25,100 nt of DNA. It comes from UBA1715 sp036752345. Lineage in GTDB: Bacteria; Bacteroidota; Bacteroidia; Bacteroidales; UBA1715. Location of the stretch: positions 1 through 25,100 of the forward strand of contig DAIOSV010000037.1 of assembly GCA_036752345.1 (NCBI GenBank), in the 5' to 3' direction. The translations under genes and the position numbers were made by a program. Positions 1-8,162 of this stretch are shown here, one piece after another. Below the pieces are notes generated by a model. That model ran no database searches. It had not been told where the DNA came from and saw only the letters and a program-made list of their open reading frames with translations. Each line of letters opens with the position of its first letter. The stretch's first letter is position 1.

Positions 1-986
1 ATGCTGCCGATGCTGTGCGCCGTCACTACCGACCCGAAAATGTGGTTACGTGGATTATTGACCGCAATGTAAACATTACCAATGTGTGCATTTCGGGTTG
101 TAAGTTTTGCAATTTCCACGTGAAGCCGAATAATCCTGAAGGGCAATACATTACAACCATGGAAGAATACGACGAGAAAATTGCTGTGCTCGAACAACTT
201 GGCGGTGATCAGTTGCTGATTCAAGGTGGAATGCATCCAAAGTTAGGTTTGGATTTTTACAAAAACTTGTTTTCTGAATTTAAACGTCGCCATCCCAATA
301 TAAAACTGCACGCGCTGGGACCTCCTGAAATAGCCTACATTGCGCGTAAAGAGAAAATGACGCTGAGAGAAGTGTTGGAAGAACTTCACCGAGCTGGGCT
401 CGATAGTTTGCCGGGTGCCGGAGCAGAGATTCTTTGCGACCGAGTGCGGCACACACTTTCTCCCGGAAAATGCGATACAGATACCTGGTTGGCGGTGATG
501 AAAGAAGCGCATAAAATGCATCTCACCACTTCGGCTACTATGATGTATGGCCATATTGAAACCATAGAAGAACGCATGGAGCACATGGTGCGCATACGCG
601 AAACGCAGTATGAAAAACCTGCCGATTCCGACGGTTTTACGGCATTTATTCCGTGGCCGTTTTATAGTAAAGGAACCGAGTTGGAAAAGTTGGCCGACAA
701 AGATTTTTCAATCAATCGAGGCGAATATATACGCATGATAGCCATAAGCCGTCTGATGTTGCCAAATATTCCACATATACAAGCATCATGGCTTACTGTG
801 GGAATTCCTACTGCGCAGATTTGTTTGCATGGCGGCGCCGACGATATGGGCTCAATTATGATAGAAGAAAACGTGGTTTCACAAGCGGGAGCAACGTATT
901 CGGTGGCAAAAGATGAATTGCCACAAGCTATTCGCGAAGCAGGATTTACGCCACAACTACGTAATCAGCACTACGATTACGTATAA
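1..986 (+). CDS. mqnC: Cyclic dehypoxanthine futalosine synthase (MqnC), 5'-truncated by window edge
   Basis: Radical SAM enzyme of the futalosine pathway, which cyclises dehypoxanthine futalosine on the way to menaquinone. The radical SAM cluster motif CISGCKFC (C-x3-C-x2-C) lies near the visible N-terminus. It follows the family-typical VVTWIIDRNVNITNVC context, and LLIQGGMHP and LPGAGAEIL are also characteristic of the MqnC/MqnE/CofH group. The GTG at position 15 could be read as a start, but the frame is open upstream to position 3 and encodes ADAVRRHYRPENVV, which continues family sequence. The real start is therefore outside the window and roughly 40-50 residues are missing. The C-terminal region is complete to the TAA. 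It converges on the LytTR gene across a 45-bp gap. MqnE is the closest alternative, but the GGMHPKLGLDFYKNLF segment fits MqnC better. Confidence 0.88.
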   Translation, partial: AADAVRRHYRPENVVTWIIDRNVNITNVCISGCKFCNFHVKPNNPEGQYITTMEEYDEKIAVLEQLGGDQLLIQGGMHPKLGLDFYKNLFSEFKRRHPNIKLHALGPPEIAYIARKEKMTLREVLEELHRAGLDSLPGAGAEILCDRVRHTLSPGKCDTDTWLAVMKEAHKMHLTTSATMMYGHIETIEERMEHMVRIRETQYEKPADSDGFTAFIPWPFYSKGTELEKLADKDFSINRGEYIRMIAISRLMLPNIPHIQASWLTVGIPTAQICLHGGADDMGSIMIEENVVSQAGATYSVAKDELPQAIREAGFTPQLRNQHYDYV

Positions 987-988
987 AC

Positions 989-1013
989 AAAAAAGGCGAA
1001 CACAACTGTCCGC
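989..1013 (-). terminator. Rho-independent terminator of the kinase/LytTR operon
   Basis: On the minus strand a 7-bp stem GCGGACA/TGTTCGC (one G-U pair) with a GTTG loop is followed by C and six T residues. It lies just downstream of the LytTR stop codon. On the plus strand no T tract follows, so it probably serves only the minus-strand operon. Confidence 0.6.
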
Positions 1014-1031
1014 TCAACTCATAACTCATAA

Positions 1032-1799
1032 CTATTTTCCCATCCATTCTTTGAATGAGCTGTTTTTGAGGCGGCTTACCACAATTTTTTCCTGCGTAGG
1101 TACATTCAAATACACAATGAGTTTGCCACCAAAAAAGTCTTCAAATGATTGAATAGCTTTGATATTAGTCACGTACTTGCGATTGAGACGGAAGAAATCT
1201 TCTTTAGACAATTCGTCTTCCAATTGCTCAAGAGAGAAATTGATAATGAATTCCTTTTGTGAAAAAGTAACGGCAAACGTTATCTTGTTTTCGGTGTAAA
1301 AATACGCAATATCGGACACATCTATTTTGATGTACGATGAGTGCCCTTGGATGAGAAAGCGGGTACGATATTTTTTTTTGCCATTGCGAATTACATCAAG
1401 TAGTTCTTTGTACACGCCTTCTTCTTGCATATTTTTTGTTTGAGATTTAATGGATTCAAATTTTCTGATAGCATCGAGTAAATCTTTATCTTTCAATGGC
1501 TTAAGTAGATAGTCGACACTCAAAACTTTGAAAGCTTGAATAGCATATTCGTTGAAAGCGGTGGTAAAAATAATGGGAGAGGTAACCTCTACTTGGTCAA
1601 AAATAGAAAAACAAAGTCCGTCAACTAGCTGAATATCCATGAAGATAAGGTCGGGTTGGCGGTTGTTTTTTAAATATGCAACCGACGATTGAATGCTGTC
1701 AAACGTGTGTGAAATTACCCAGTCGGGACGAATCTCGTGAAGCATCCCCTGAAGTAATTTTACATTGTAGTCTTCGTCTTCAATAATAATTATATCCAT
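1032..1799 (-). CDS. LytTR-family response regulator
   Basis: A 255-residue DNA-binding response regulator. Residues 1-115 form a receiver domain with the acidic pair E7/D8, phospho-acceptor D55 (in LIFMDIQLVDG), the FTTA switch segment near residue 80 and the conserved K100 in YLLKPL. Residues about 144-250 form a LytTR DNA-binding domain, recognisable from the segments FLIQGHSSYIKIDVSDIAYF and FFRLNRKYVTNIKAI. It lies 11 bp downstream of the membrane histidine kinase and surely forms a two-component pair with it. Regulators of this type usually control neighbouring or surface genes by binding short direct repeats. The target here is not evident, since neighbouring genes are housekeeping. 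The specific regulon cannot be inferred from sequence. Confidence 0.93.
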   Translation of the reverse strand: MDIIIIEDEDYNVKLLQGMLHEIRPDWVISHTFDSIQSSVAYLKNNRQPDLIFMDIQLVDGLCFSIFDQVEVTSPIIFTTAFNEYAIQAFKVLSVDYLLKPLKDKDLLDAIRKFESIKSQTKNMQEEGVYKELLDVIRNGKKKYRTRFLIQGHSSYIKIDVSDIAYFYTENKITFAVTFSQKEFIINFSLEQLEDELSKEDFFRLNRKYVTNIKAIQSFEDFFGGKLIVYLNVPTQEKIVVSRLKNSSFKEWMGK

Positions 1800-1810
1800 T
1801 ATCTCATCAT

Positions 1811-2836
1811 TTAAATTAGTGGCAATGAAACTATAAAATCCGTATCGGTTTTCGTTATTTGTACTGTTTTTTCGGATACCAATTTGTATCGTTTCGTAAT
1901 ATTTTCGAGCCCTTTGTGGGTAGAAAATGCAACATCTTTTTTGTTCAAATTATTCCGTACCGTTATATAATCATCAGCAACTGAAATGGTTATATGCAGA
2001 GGGCTACTTTTGCTTGCTATGTTGTGTTTGAGCGCATTTTCTACCAGCAATTGTACGCCCATAGGAATGATTGACTTATTGAGGCTGCTTTGTTCTACGT
2101 TAATTGCAACCATCAATCCATCGCCAATGCGCTCTTTGTGTAGTGCTAAAAACGAATTGACAAAGTCTAATTCATCTGACAATAACATAAATTTCTTGTC
2201 TTTGCATTGCAATACATAGCGGTAGATGTCGGTGAAATTTTGGGTGAACGTAATCGCTTTCTCTTTGTCATACAAAATGAGCGATTTGAGCACCGAAAGA
2301 TTGTTGAATAAAAAGTGAGGATTAACTTGTTCTACCAATGACTGATATTCGCTCGTGGTTTTTGCCTGACGTAATTCTTCCAGTTCCTGTTGCGTTTCCA
2401 TTGACATACGAAGTAGTCGGAGCAACGTAATAGTGAGAATTACAAAGACAATAAAAATAAAGATAAATACGCCCGAAAGACGTACAAACGGATTGTAGGC
2501 TATTTCTTCTACTTCTAAAACCGGAAGTAACATAGAAATGACTAACACGCATAGCACTATATTGAGTACAATATGTGCCGTAAATTGATATTCTTTGAGC
2601 TTTTGACTGCCATATTTCAGTACAAGATTGTAAAACAATACATTTACTTCGGCTACCAAAATAAACGCAATACTCAAGCTCGAATAGGGCATATTCAGCG
2701 TATTGTCGTTAGCCATTTGGTCGGCAACAAACAAACACAATAACCCAATGGCACTTACTATCAGTATACGGAAAAAACAACTGGTAGGTTTGTACGAGAT
2801 TAGGTCTGTTATGAAATTTAATTCTTTAGTAGTCAC
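1811..2836 (-). CDS. LytS/YehU-type sensor histidine kinase
   Basis: A 341-residue membrane histidine kinase of the His_kinase (PF06580) class. Four hydrophobic segments (about residues 21-39, 53-74, 86-105 and 118-143) form a compact membrane sensor with no obvious periplasmic domain. A short coiled-coil-like linker follows (about 145-165), then the phospho-acceptor region VEQVNPHFLFNNL with H174. The ATP-binding N box is VQLLVENALKHN (N267), and GLENI near residue 309 is the G-box-like element typical of this family. It is co-transcribed with the LytTR regulator 11 bp downstream. The ligand is unknown. The upstream region carries a 12-bp palindrome and an 8-bp-arm inverted repeat that could be regulatory. 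Confidence 0.92.
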   Translation of the reverse strand: MTTKELNFITDLISYKPTSCFFRILIVSAIGLLCLFVADQMANDNTLNMPYSSLSIAFILVAEVNVLFYNLVLKYGSQKLKEYQFTAHIVLNIVLCVLVISMLLPVLEVEEIAYNPFVRLSGVFIFIFIVFVILTITLLRLLRMSMETQQELEELRQAKTTSEYQSLVEQVNPHFLFNNLSVLKSLILYDKEKAITFTQNFTDIYRYVLQCKDKKFMLLSDELDFVNSFLALHKERIGDGLMVAINVEQSSLNKSIIPMGVQLLVENALKHNIASKSSPLHITISVADDYITVRNNLNKKDVAFSTHKGLENITKRYKLVSEKTVQITKTDTDFIVSLPLI

Positions 2837-2886
2837 TATACTTTCAATTTAAAATGTACTGTAGAAATATTCAATCTTGTATAACC

Positions 2887-2898
2887 ATTTGTACAAAT
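2887..2898. promoter_or_regulatory. 12-bp perfect palindrome upstream of the histidine kinase
   Basis: ATTTGTACAAAT is a perfect palindrome about 50 bp upstream of the kinase start codon. An operator role is possible but unproven, and AT-rich palindromes of this length do arise by chance. Confidence 0.3.
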
Positions 2899-2929
2899 AA
2901 AAATTAATTATTTAGATATTTTTTTGAAA

Positions 2930-2959
2930 TCAGTCTGAAATACCATTTTCGCAGACTGA
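2930..2959. repeat. Inverted repeat with 8-bp arms between atpG terminator and kinase gene
   Basis: TCAGTCTG and CAGACTGA are exact inverted copies separated by 14 bp. Neither strand has a T tract directly after the stem, so a terminator is unlikely. It sits in the 216-bp space between atpG and the kinase gene and could be an operator or an RNA leader hairpin. Confidence 0.4.
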
Positions 2960-2988
2960 AGTGAAATTTTTAAGGACGAATTGTATGT

Positions 2989-3031
2989 AAAAAACAAGAA
3001 GGCAATAATGAATTTACATTACTGCCTTCTT
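2989..3031 (-). terminator. Rho-independent terminator of the ATP synthase operon
   Basis: Minus strand: a 14-bp stem from AAGAAGGCAGTAAT pairing with ATTATTGCCTTCTT (one wobble pair), an 8-nt loop, then G and six T residues. It lies about 20 bp downstream of the atpG stop and marks the end of the atp operon. Confidence 0.85.
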
Positions 3032-3052
3032 AGAAGAGTCATAAATATGGCG

Positions 3053-3928
3053 CTATCCATTTAATGCGCTAGCACCACTTACTATTTCGTTTAGTTCGTT
3101 GGTGATAGCTGCCTGACGAGCCTTATTATATTGCAAACGCAATGCTTTGAGTAACTCACCGGCATTGTCAGTGGCTTTGTGCATAGCGGTCATACGAGCG
3201 CCGTGTTCTGAAGCATATGAATCGAGCAATATGCTGTAAAATTGAACCTTGAGTGATTTAGGTATCAATACATTTACAATATATTCCTTGTTCGGTTCAA
3301 ATATGTAATCATAATTAAAACTGCTCGTTTTTGTAGAATCTGTTTGCTCTTGAACGATTGGCAAGTATTGAGTTGTGGTAATGATCTGTGTAGCAGCATT
3401 TTTGAATTTGTTGTACACTACAATCACTTTGTCGTAAGTACCTTTTGCAAATTCATCCATCAATTCTGTGGCTATTTTTGCAACTTCGTCATATACCAAA
3501 TGGTCGTATATGCTAACGAATGATTTTTTAGGTACAATACCTTTGTTTTTCAACGAATCACAAACTTTTTTCCCAATAGCGAACACATCAACTTGCGCCG
3601 ATTGACAGTCTGAGTTGATGATGGAAATAACGGTTTTACCAATGTTTGAGTTAAACCCGCCACAAAGTCCACTATTAGAAGCAACTGCTACTATCAATAC
3701 TTTATTATTCTGACGTTGCGTAGCATAGATGTTTCCTTCGCTCGATTCTAAACCGCTGCTCACATTTTGCAGTATTTGGTGTAAATTTTCCGAGTACGGT
3801 CGCATCTGCACCACAGCCTGTTGAGCTTTACGCAGCTTAGCCGCCGACACCATTTTCATAGCGTTGGTGATTTTCTGCGTACTGCTTACAGACGTGATTC
3901 TATTGCGTATTTCTTTAATACCTGCCAT
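3053..3928 (-). CDS. atpG: ATP synthase F1 gamma subunit
   Basis: Central rotor shaft of F1, transmitting c-ring rotation to the catalytic hexamer. The N-terminal helix begins MAGIKEIRNRITSVSSTQKI and continues with TNAMKMVSAAKLRKAQ. The C-terminal helix contains ARMTAMHKATDNAGELL and YNKARQAAITNELNEIVSGA, both hallmark gamma segments that form the antiparallel coiled coil. The mid-region SNSGLCGGFNSN is also family typical. The length of 291 residues is normal. It is the last gene of the operon, 6 bp after atpA, and is followed by a strong terminator. Confidence 0.97.
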   Translation of the reverse strand: MAGIKEIRNRITSVSSTQKITNAMKMVSAAKLRKAQQAVVQMRPYSENLHQILQNVSSGLESSEGNIYATQRQNNKVLIVAVASNSGLCGGFNSNIGKTVISIINSDCQSAQVDVFAIGKKVCDSLKNKGIVPKKSFVSIYDHLVYDEVAKIATELMDEFAKGTYDKVIVVYNKFKNAATQIITTTQYLPIVQEQTDSTKTSSFNYDYIFEPNKEYIVNVLIPKSLKVQFYSILLDSYASEHGARMTAMHKATDNAGELLKALRLQYNKARQAAITNELNEIVSGASALNG

Positions 3929-3934
3929 ACAAAA

Positions 3935-5515
3935 CTATTTTTTATACTTAGCCGAGATTTCTTTTGCAGCACTCGCAAGTACCGCTTTTATCTCGTCGTC
4001 CATTGCTCCTTCGGCAATTTTATCAAGAGTATCTTTATGCTTCAAGTCAAGATATTCCAAATATTCTTTCTCAAATTCAAGCACTTTGTCAGTAGGAACA
4101 TCCAAAATCAAACCTTGCGTACCGCAATAAATGATTGCTACTTGGTGTTGAACTTTCATTGGTGAATATTGACCTTGTTTCAATATTTGAACGTTTCTAC
4201 GACCTTTTTCGAGCACTGCCATTGTTGCTGCATCCAAATCAGAACCGAACTTAGAGAATGCCTCCAATTCACGGAATTGAGCTTGGTCTACACGGAGTGT
4301 ACCGGCAACTTTTTTCATGGCTTTAATCTGTGCATTACCACCCACACGAGAAACCGAAATACCTACGTTGATTGCAGGACGGATACCGGCATGGAATAAG
4401 TTTGATTCAAGATATATCTGACCATCGGTAATAGAGATTACGTTGGTTGGAATATATGCAGAAACGTCACCTTCTTGAGTTTCAATAATTGGTAGGGCAG
4501 TAAGAGAACCACCACCTTTTATTTTATCTTTCAATTGAGGAGGCACATCGTTCATGTTTTTTGCAACATCGTCGTTGGCAATAATCTTTGCTGCACGTTC
4601 CAACAAACGAGAGTGCAAATAGAACACGTCTCCAGGATATGCTTCGCGGCCCGGTGGACGACGCAACAACAATGAAACTTCACGATATGAAACGGCTTGT
4701 TTTGACAAGTCATCATAAATAATCAAAGCTGGACGACCGGTATCGCGGAAATATTCGCCAATGGCACAACCTGCAAAAGGTGCGTAGTATTGCAAAGCAG
4801 CTGGTTCAGATGCTGTTGAGGTAACTATGGTAGTATATGCCATAGCACCATGTGCTTCCAATGTTTTTGCAATGTTTGCTACGGTAGAACCTTTTTGTCC
4901 GATTCCTACATAGATGCAATATACTGGTTTGCCTTTTTCATAAAACTCTTTCTGGTTGATGATGGTATCAATGGCAATAGCCGTTTTACCTGTTTGACGG
5001 TCACCGATGATCAACTCACGTTGTCCACGACCAATAGGAATCATGGCATCAATAGGTTTAATACCCGTTTGCAATGGTTCTGATACCGGTTGACGGAACA
5101 AGATTCCCGGAGCTTTACGTTCCAAAGGCATCTCAATCAATTCTCCTGAAATTTCACCTTTGCCGTCAATTGCTTCGCCCAATGTGTTTACTACACGACC
5201 CAAAAGGCCTTCGCCTACCATGATAGAAGCAATCTTCTGCGTACGTTTTACGGTATCGCCTTCGCTAATACCTTCAGATGCTCCCAAAAGTACCGCTCCT
5301 ACGTTGTCTTCCTCCAAGTTAAGCACAATTCCCTTAGTTCCATTGGCAAACTCAATCATTTCGTTGGCTTGGACATTGGTAAGTCCATGGATACGTGCGA
5401 TACTATCACCTACTGAAAGTACCGTGCCCACTTCTTCAAGTTCTGCTTCGGTCTTGTAGCCCTCGAGCTGTTTTTTAAGAATCTCCGAAACTTCTGCTGG
5501 TTTTATATCTGCCAT
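3935..5515 (-). CDS. atpA: ATP synthase F1 alpha subunit
   Basis: Non-catalytic nucleotide-binding subunit of F1, 526 residues. The P-loop is GDRQTGKT (residues 171-178). The segment SVSRVGGNAQIKAMKKVAG carries the arginine finger that reaches into the neighbouring beta active site, and the ALIIYDDLSKQAVSYRE segment is also characteristic. The N-terminal beta-barrel (VLSVGDSIARIHGLTNVQAN) and C-terminal helical domain are complete. The catalytic beta subunit gene is not in this operon and must be elsewhere. Spacing to atpH upstream is 18 bp, and to atpG downstream 6 bp. Confidence 0.98.
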   Translation of the reverse strand: MADIKPAEVSEILKKQLEGYKTEAELEEVGTVLSVGDSIARIHGLTNVQANEMIEFANGTKGIVLNLEEDNVGAVLLGASEGISEGDTVKRTQKIASIMVGEGLLGRVVNTLGEAIDGKGEISGELIEMPLERKAPGILFRQPVSEPLQTGIKPIDAMIPIGRGQRELIIGDRQTGKTAIAIDTIINQKEFYEKGKPVYCIYVGIGQKGSTVANIAKTLEAHGAMAYTTIVTSTASEPAALQYYAPFAGCAIGEYFRDTGRPALIIYDDLSKQAVSYREVSLLLRRPPGREAYPGDVFYLHSRLLERAAKIIANDDVAKNMNDVPPQLKDKIKGGGSLTALPIIETQEGDVSAYIPTNVISITDGQIYLESNLFHAGIRPAINVGISVSRVGGNAQIKAMKKVAGTLRVDQAQFRELEAFSKFGSDLDAATMAVLEKGRRNVQILKQGQYSPMKVQHQVAIIYCGTQGLILDVPTDKVLEFEKEYLEYLDLKHKDTLDKIAEGAMDDEIKAVLASAAKEISAKYKK

Positions 5516-5533
5516 ATATTTAATTTATTAACA

Positions 5534-6076
5534 CTAATATTTTGCAATCAATTCATTCTTAATTTCTTTCAAGCGAGTTTTAATACTTGCATCATATTGC
5601 AAGTCGTCAATACGCAGCACAAAGCCTCCCATCAATGAGGCATCGGTCTTTGTTTGTAACTCTACTTTTGTATTCTTTTTCTTCGTAACATAGTCAACAA
5701 CCGACTTTTCTTGTGCGTCAGACAATGGCACAGCTGATGTGATTGTAACAGTCGTGATGCCTGTGTTTTTATGATAAATATCAAGCACATTGCGTAAAAT
5801 GTCTTGAATGAACATCTCACGATTGTTGCTGATTATCAAGTTTATAAACGAAATAGTTTCGGTACACACTTTGTTTGCCAACAAAGAAGATACGAACAAT
5901 TTCTTTTTGCTCGGTTTCACTATTGGATTATGAAATACCTCAAGTAATTCGGGCACGTCAGCGAATCCTTTAAGAAGCATTTTTACGTCGGCTACCACCT
6001 TTTCGGTTGCGCCCTTCTCGGATGCATATTCGTAGAAAGCTTTTGCGTAACGTACTGAAATTTTACTTTGATTCAT
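5534..6076 (-). CDS. atpH: ATP synthase F1 delta subunit
   Basis: Peripheral-stalk subunit (OSCP homologue) linking the b subunits to the top of F1. The N-terminal segment KISVRYAKAFYEYASEKG is the typical helical domain start. The C-terminal segment SLMGGFVLRIDDLQYDASIK contains the conserved GG and D.S motif of the family. The length of 180 residues is normal. It lies between atpF (24 bp upstream) and atpA (18 bp downstream). Confidence 0.95.
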   Translation of the reverse strand: MNQSKISVRYAKAFYEYASEKGATEKVVADVKMLLKGFADVPELLEVFHNPIVKPSKKKLFVSSLLANKVCTETISFINLIISNNREMFIQDILRNVLDIYHKNTGITTVTITSAVPLSDAQEKSVVDYVTKKKNTKVELQTKTDASLMGGFVLRIDDLQYDASIKTRLKEIKNELIAKY

Positions 6077-6100
6077 ACCCTGTTGAATTTTGAATCTTCA

Positions 6101-6595
6101 CTAGTTTAAGTTTAATTTCTTGATAGAGTCTGAAACAATTTCTTCAGAAGTCTTCTTGTCTTGCAATTCTTTGCCAATCACTTTTTCAGCGATTTCAAAA
6201 GACAACGTAGCCACTTGTTTTTTCAATTCTTGCATGGCTTGTTTTTTCTCGTTTTCTATTGCAAGTTTTGCCGAAGCCATAACTTTGTTTGCTTCTTCGG
6301 CTGCGCTAAGTTTTGCTTGAGAAATCATTTCGTCTTTCAACTCGCGTGCTTCTTTTAACATAGCATCGCGTTCTTTGCGTGCTTCAGCAACAATACGTTC
6401 GTTGTCTGCTTGCAATGATTTCATTTCTGCTTTTGTTTTCTCAGCGAGTTTCAACGCATCGTCAATTGACTTATTGCGTTCGTTTATCATACCAAGAACC
6501 GGTTTCCATGCAAATTTTGCAAGAAGGAATACTACCAAAAGGAAGATTACTGTAGTCCAGAAAATCAAACCTATGCCGGGGGTTACTAAACTCAT
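6101..6595 (-). CDS. atpF: ATP synthase F0 b subunit
   Basis: Peripheral-stalk subunit of 164 residues. One N-terminal membrane segment (about residues 8-28, LIFWTTVIFLLVVFLLAKF) is followed by the conserved AWKPVLGMINER and a long charged helical region to the C-terminus, which dimerises along F1. There is a single b gene and no b' gene. A terminator-like hairpin lies in the 81-bp spacer between atpE and this gene and may lower its transcription relative to atpE. Confidence 0.95.
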   Translation of the reverse strand: MSLVTPGIGLIFWTTVIFLLVVFLLAKFAWKPVLGMINERNKSIDDALKLAEKTKAEMKSLQADNERIVAEARKERDAMLKEARELKDEMISQAKLSAAEEANKVMASAKLAIENEKKQAMQELKKQVATLSFEIAEKVIGKELQDKKTSEEIVSDSIKKLNLN

Positions 6596-6627
6596 ATCTT
6601 TTTTATTTTAATAATGCTAAATGCTTC

Positions 6628-6664
6628 AAAAATAGTTTTCGGATGCCAACCGCACCCGAAAACT
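6628..6664 (-). terminator. Intra-operon terminator-like hairpin between atpE and atpF
   Basis: On the minus strand AGTTTTCGG and CCGAAAACT form a perfect 9-bp stem. Further pairing TGC/GCA inside closes a five-base loop across one mismatch, and A plus five T residues follow. The form is that of a rho-independent terminator placed inside the operon, so it is probably a partial terminator or an mRNA 3'-end stabiliser after atpE. Confidence 0.6.
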
Positions 6665-6676
6665 GTGTTTGTTTAA

Positions 6677-6883
6677 TTAGGCGATAAGCGATACTACGAC
6701 AGCGAACAACGCAACACCTTCAACAAGAGCAGCTGCGATCAACATTGCTGTTTGAATCTTGCTGTATGCTTCTGGTTGACGTGCGATTGCTTCCATAGCA
6801 GATCCACCAATTTTTCCGATACCGATACCAGCACCGATAGCTGCTAAACCGGCACCTATTCCGGCTAATGATAATGCATCCAT
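6677..6883 (-). CDS. atpE: ATP synthase F0 c subunit
   Basis: A 68-residue two-helix proteolipid forming the rotor ring. Helix 1 carries the glycine-rich GAGIGIGKIGG, the polar loop is R35-Q36-P37, and helix 2 carries the ion-binding carboxylate E55 in ALVEGVALFA. The residue after E55 is glycine rather than the Ser/Thr usually seen in Na+-binding rings, so proton coupling is inferred. It lies 36 bp after atpB and is followed by a terminator-like hairpin before atpF, consistent with the need for many c copies per complex. Confidence 0.97.
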   Translation of the reverse strand: MDALSLAGIGAGLAAIGAGIGIGKIGGSAMEAIARQPEAYSKIQTAMLIAAALVEGVALFAVVVSLIA

Positions 6884-6919
6884 AATAAATAGTATTTTAA
6901 GTTAAACAATCATTCTTTT

Positions 6920-7999
6920 CTATGCGTGATGACCTTCAGGCATTGCTAACCCAATGAATAATGAGGTTAACATGGTAAATATATAAGCCTGCAATGCAGC
7001 CACCAACAATTCAAGTACATCCATAAATAGCACGAATAGTATAGATACCGGTGCTACTGCCAACGATTGGAAGATGAAAATAAGCGATACCAAACTGATT
7101 ACGATGATGTGTCCTGCGGTAATGTTTGCGAACAAACGTATCATCAATGCGAATGGTTTTGTTAGAATACCAATAACTTCAACTATCGCCATGATAGGAA
7201 TTAATGGCCAAGGTAAACCTGGCATTGCAAATATATCTCGCCAATATTCTTTGTTTCCGCTGAAATTTGTAATAAGCAATGTCATCACTGCCAAAGTAAA
7301 TGTTACTGCTATATTTCCGGTTACGTTTGAACCTCCAGGGAAGAATGGAATCAATCCCATCATGTTGGTAATCCATATGAAGAAAAACAACGTCAACAAA
7401 TACGGAAGGTATTTATCGGTGTGTTTACCTAAGTTTGGTGTTACTATATCATCTTTCACAAACAAGATAACGGGTTCTAACCATGCTTGCAATCCTTTAG
7501 GTGCTTGTCCGGGACGGCGTTTGTATGCACGTGCGCAGCCAATAAACATTAGCAACATAATGATTGCTACCAACAATAGTGTGAATACGTTCTTTGTAAT
7601 AGAAAAGTCTAATGGTTTTTGGTCTGTTGCGTTTCCGTTTGCGTCAGCATAATAAATAATTTGGTCTTTCATTATGTATGTATGCTCACCTTTTGTTACC
7701 GGTTTGTGACCATGCTCAAATTCGCTAGACATAAAAGCATCTATCGAAAATGGATTCGAGTTTACAAGAATAATAGGAAGAGGAAACGAAATGGCATGTT
7801 CAGAACCGTCTTTTCTAGTAATATCAAACATGTGCCAATCATGGTTGTCACCAATGTGGCTGAATATTGTTTTATTGATATCAAATTCTGGTTCATTGGC
7901 CTGTTGAGGAGCAGGAGTCTCCTGAGCAAACGATATGAAAGAAAAAAGAAACGCTACACAAACTGCTATGATTTTCTTTTTTGTCATTTTTAATTCCAT
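6920..7999 (-). CDS. atpB: ATP synthase F0 a subunit with periplasmic extension
   Basis: Stator half-channel subunit, 359 residues and longer than the roughly 250-270 of proteobacterial forms. Residues 1-25 look like a signal peptide (IIAVCVAFLFSFISFAQ). A hydrophilic, presumably periplasmic segment follows to about residue 132, then the conserved membrane core. The essential arginine is R288 in FALMIRLFANITAGH. The NMMGLIPFFPGG segment is also typical. The extended N-terminus is a known feature of Bacteroidota a subunits. Translation could start at M1 or at M5 (MTKKK). It is the first gene of the operon, preceded by a promoter-like element and by the plsX terminator, so the operon appears transcriptionally separate. 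Confidence 0.94.
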   Translation of the reverse strand: MELKMTKKKIIAVCVAFLFSFISFAQETPAPQQANEPEFDINKTIFSHIGDNHDWHMFDITRKDGSEHAISFPLPIILVNSNPFSIDAFMSSEFEHGHKPVTKGEHTYIMKDQIIYYADANGNATDQKPLDFSITKNVFTLLLVAIIMLLMFIGCARAYKRRPGQAPKGLQAWLEPVILFVKDDIVTPNLGKHTDKYLPYLLTLFFFIWITNMMGLIPFFPGGSNVTGNIAVTFTLAVMTLLITNFSGNKEYWRDIFAMPGLPWPLIPIMAIVEVIGILTKPFALMIRLFANITAGHIIVISLVSLIFIFQSLAVAPVSILFVLFMDVLELLVAALQAYIFTMLTSLFIGLAMPEGHHA

Positions 8000-8022
8000 A
8001 CTTCAAAAAAAATTTCTACACG

Positions 8023-8030
8023 CAAATTTA
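8023..8030 (-). promoter_or_regulatory. Candidate Bacteroidota -7 element for atpB operon
   Basis: Minus-strand TAAATTTG matches the TAnnTTTG consensus and sits 24 bp upstream of atpB. I see no good -33 TTTG at 19-bp spacing. A promoter is expected here because the plsX terminator lies immediately upstream. Confidence 0.4.
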
Positions 8031-8104
8031 CGCTCAACAAATGTAGAATTTTTTTTATTAATCGCGAATAAAACTTGTCTTTTTTTGAGTAAAAATTATG
8101 GCTC

Positions 8105-8136
8105 AAAAAAAAGGGCTTTGATTTTTTCAAAGCCCT
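8105..8136 (-). terminator. Rho-independent terminator of the yceD-rpmF-plsX operon
   Basis: Minus strand: perfect 10-bp stem AGGGCTTTGA/TCAAAGCCCT with a 5-base A loop, running directly into a T8 tract. It starts about 27 bp after the plsX stop codon. Confidence 0.88.
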
Positions 8137-8162
8137 AAATTTTATAGTATTTCTAGATTGAA

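Noticed and set aside
7074..7652. 192-codon open frame on the plus strand, antisense to atpB
   Set aside because: It lies entirely inside the conserved atpB gene on the other strand, has no recognisable domain and mirrors the membrane-helix codons of AtpB.
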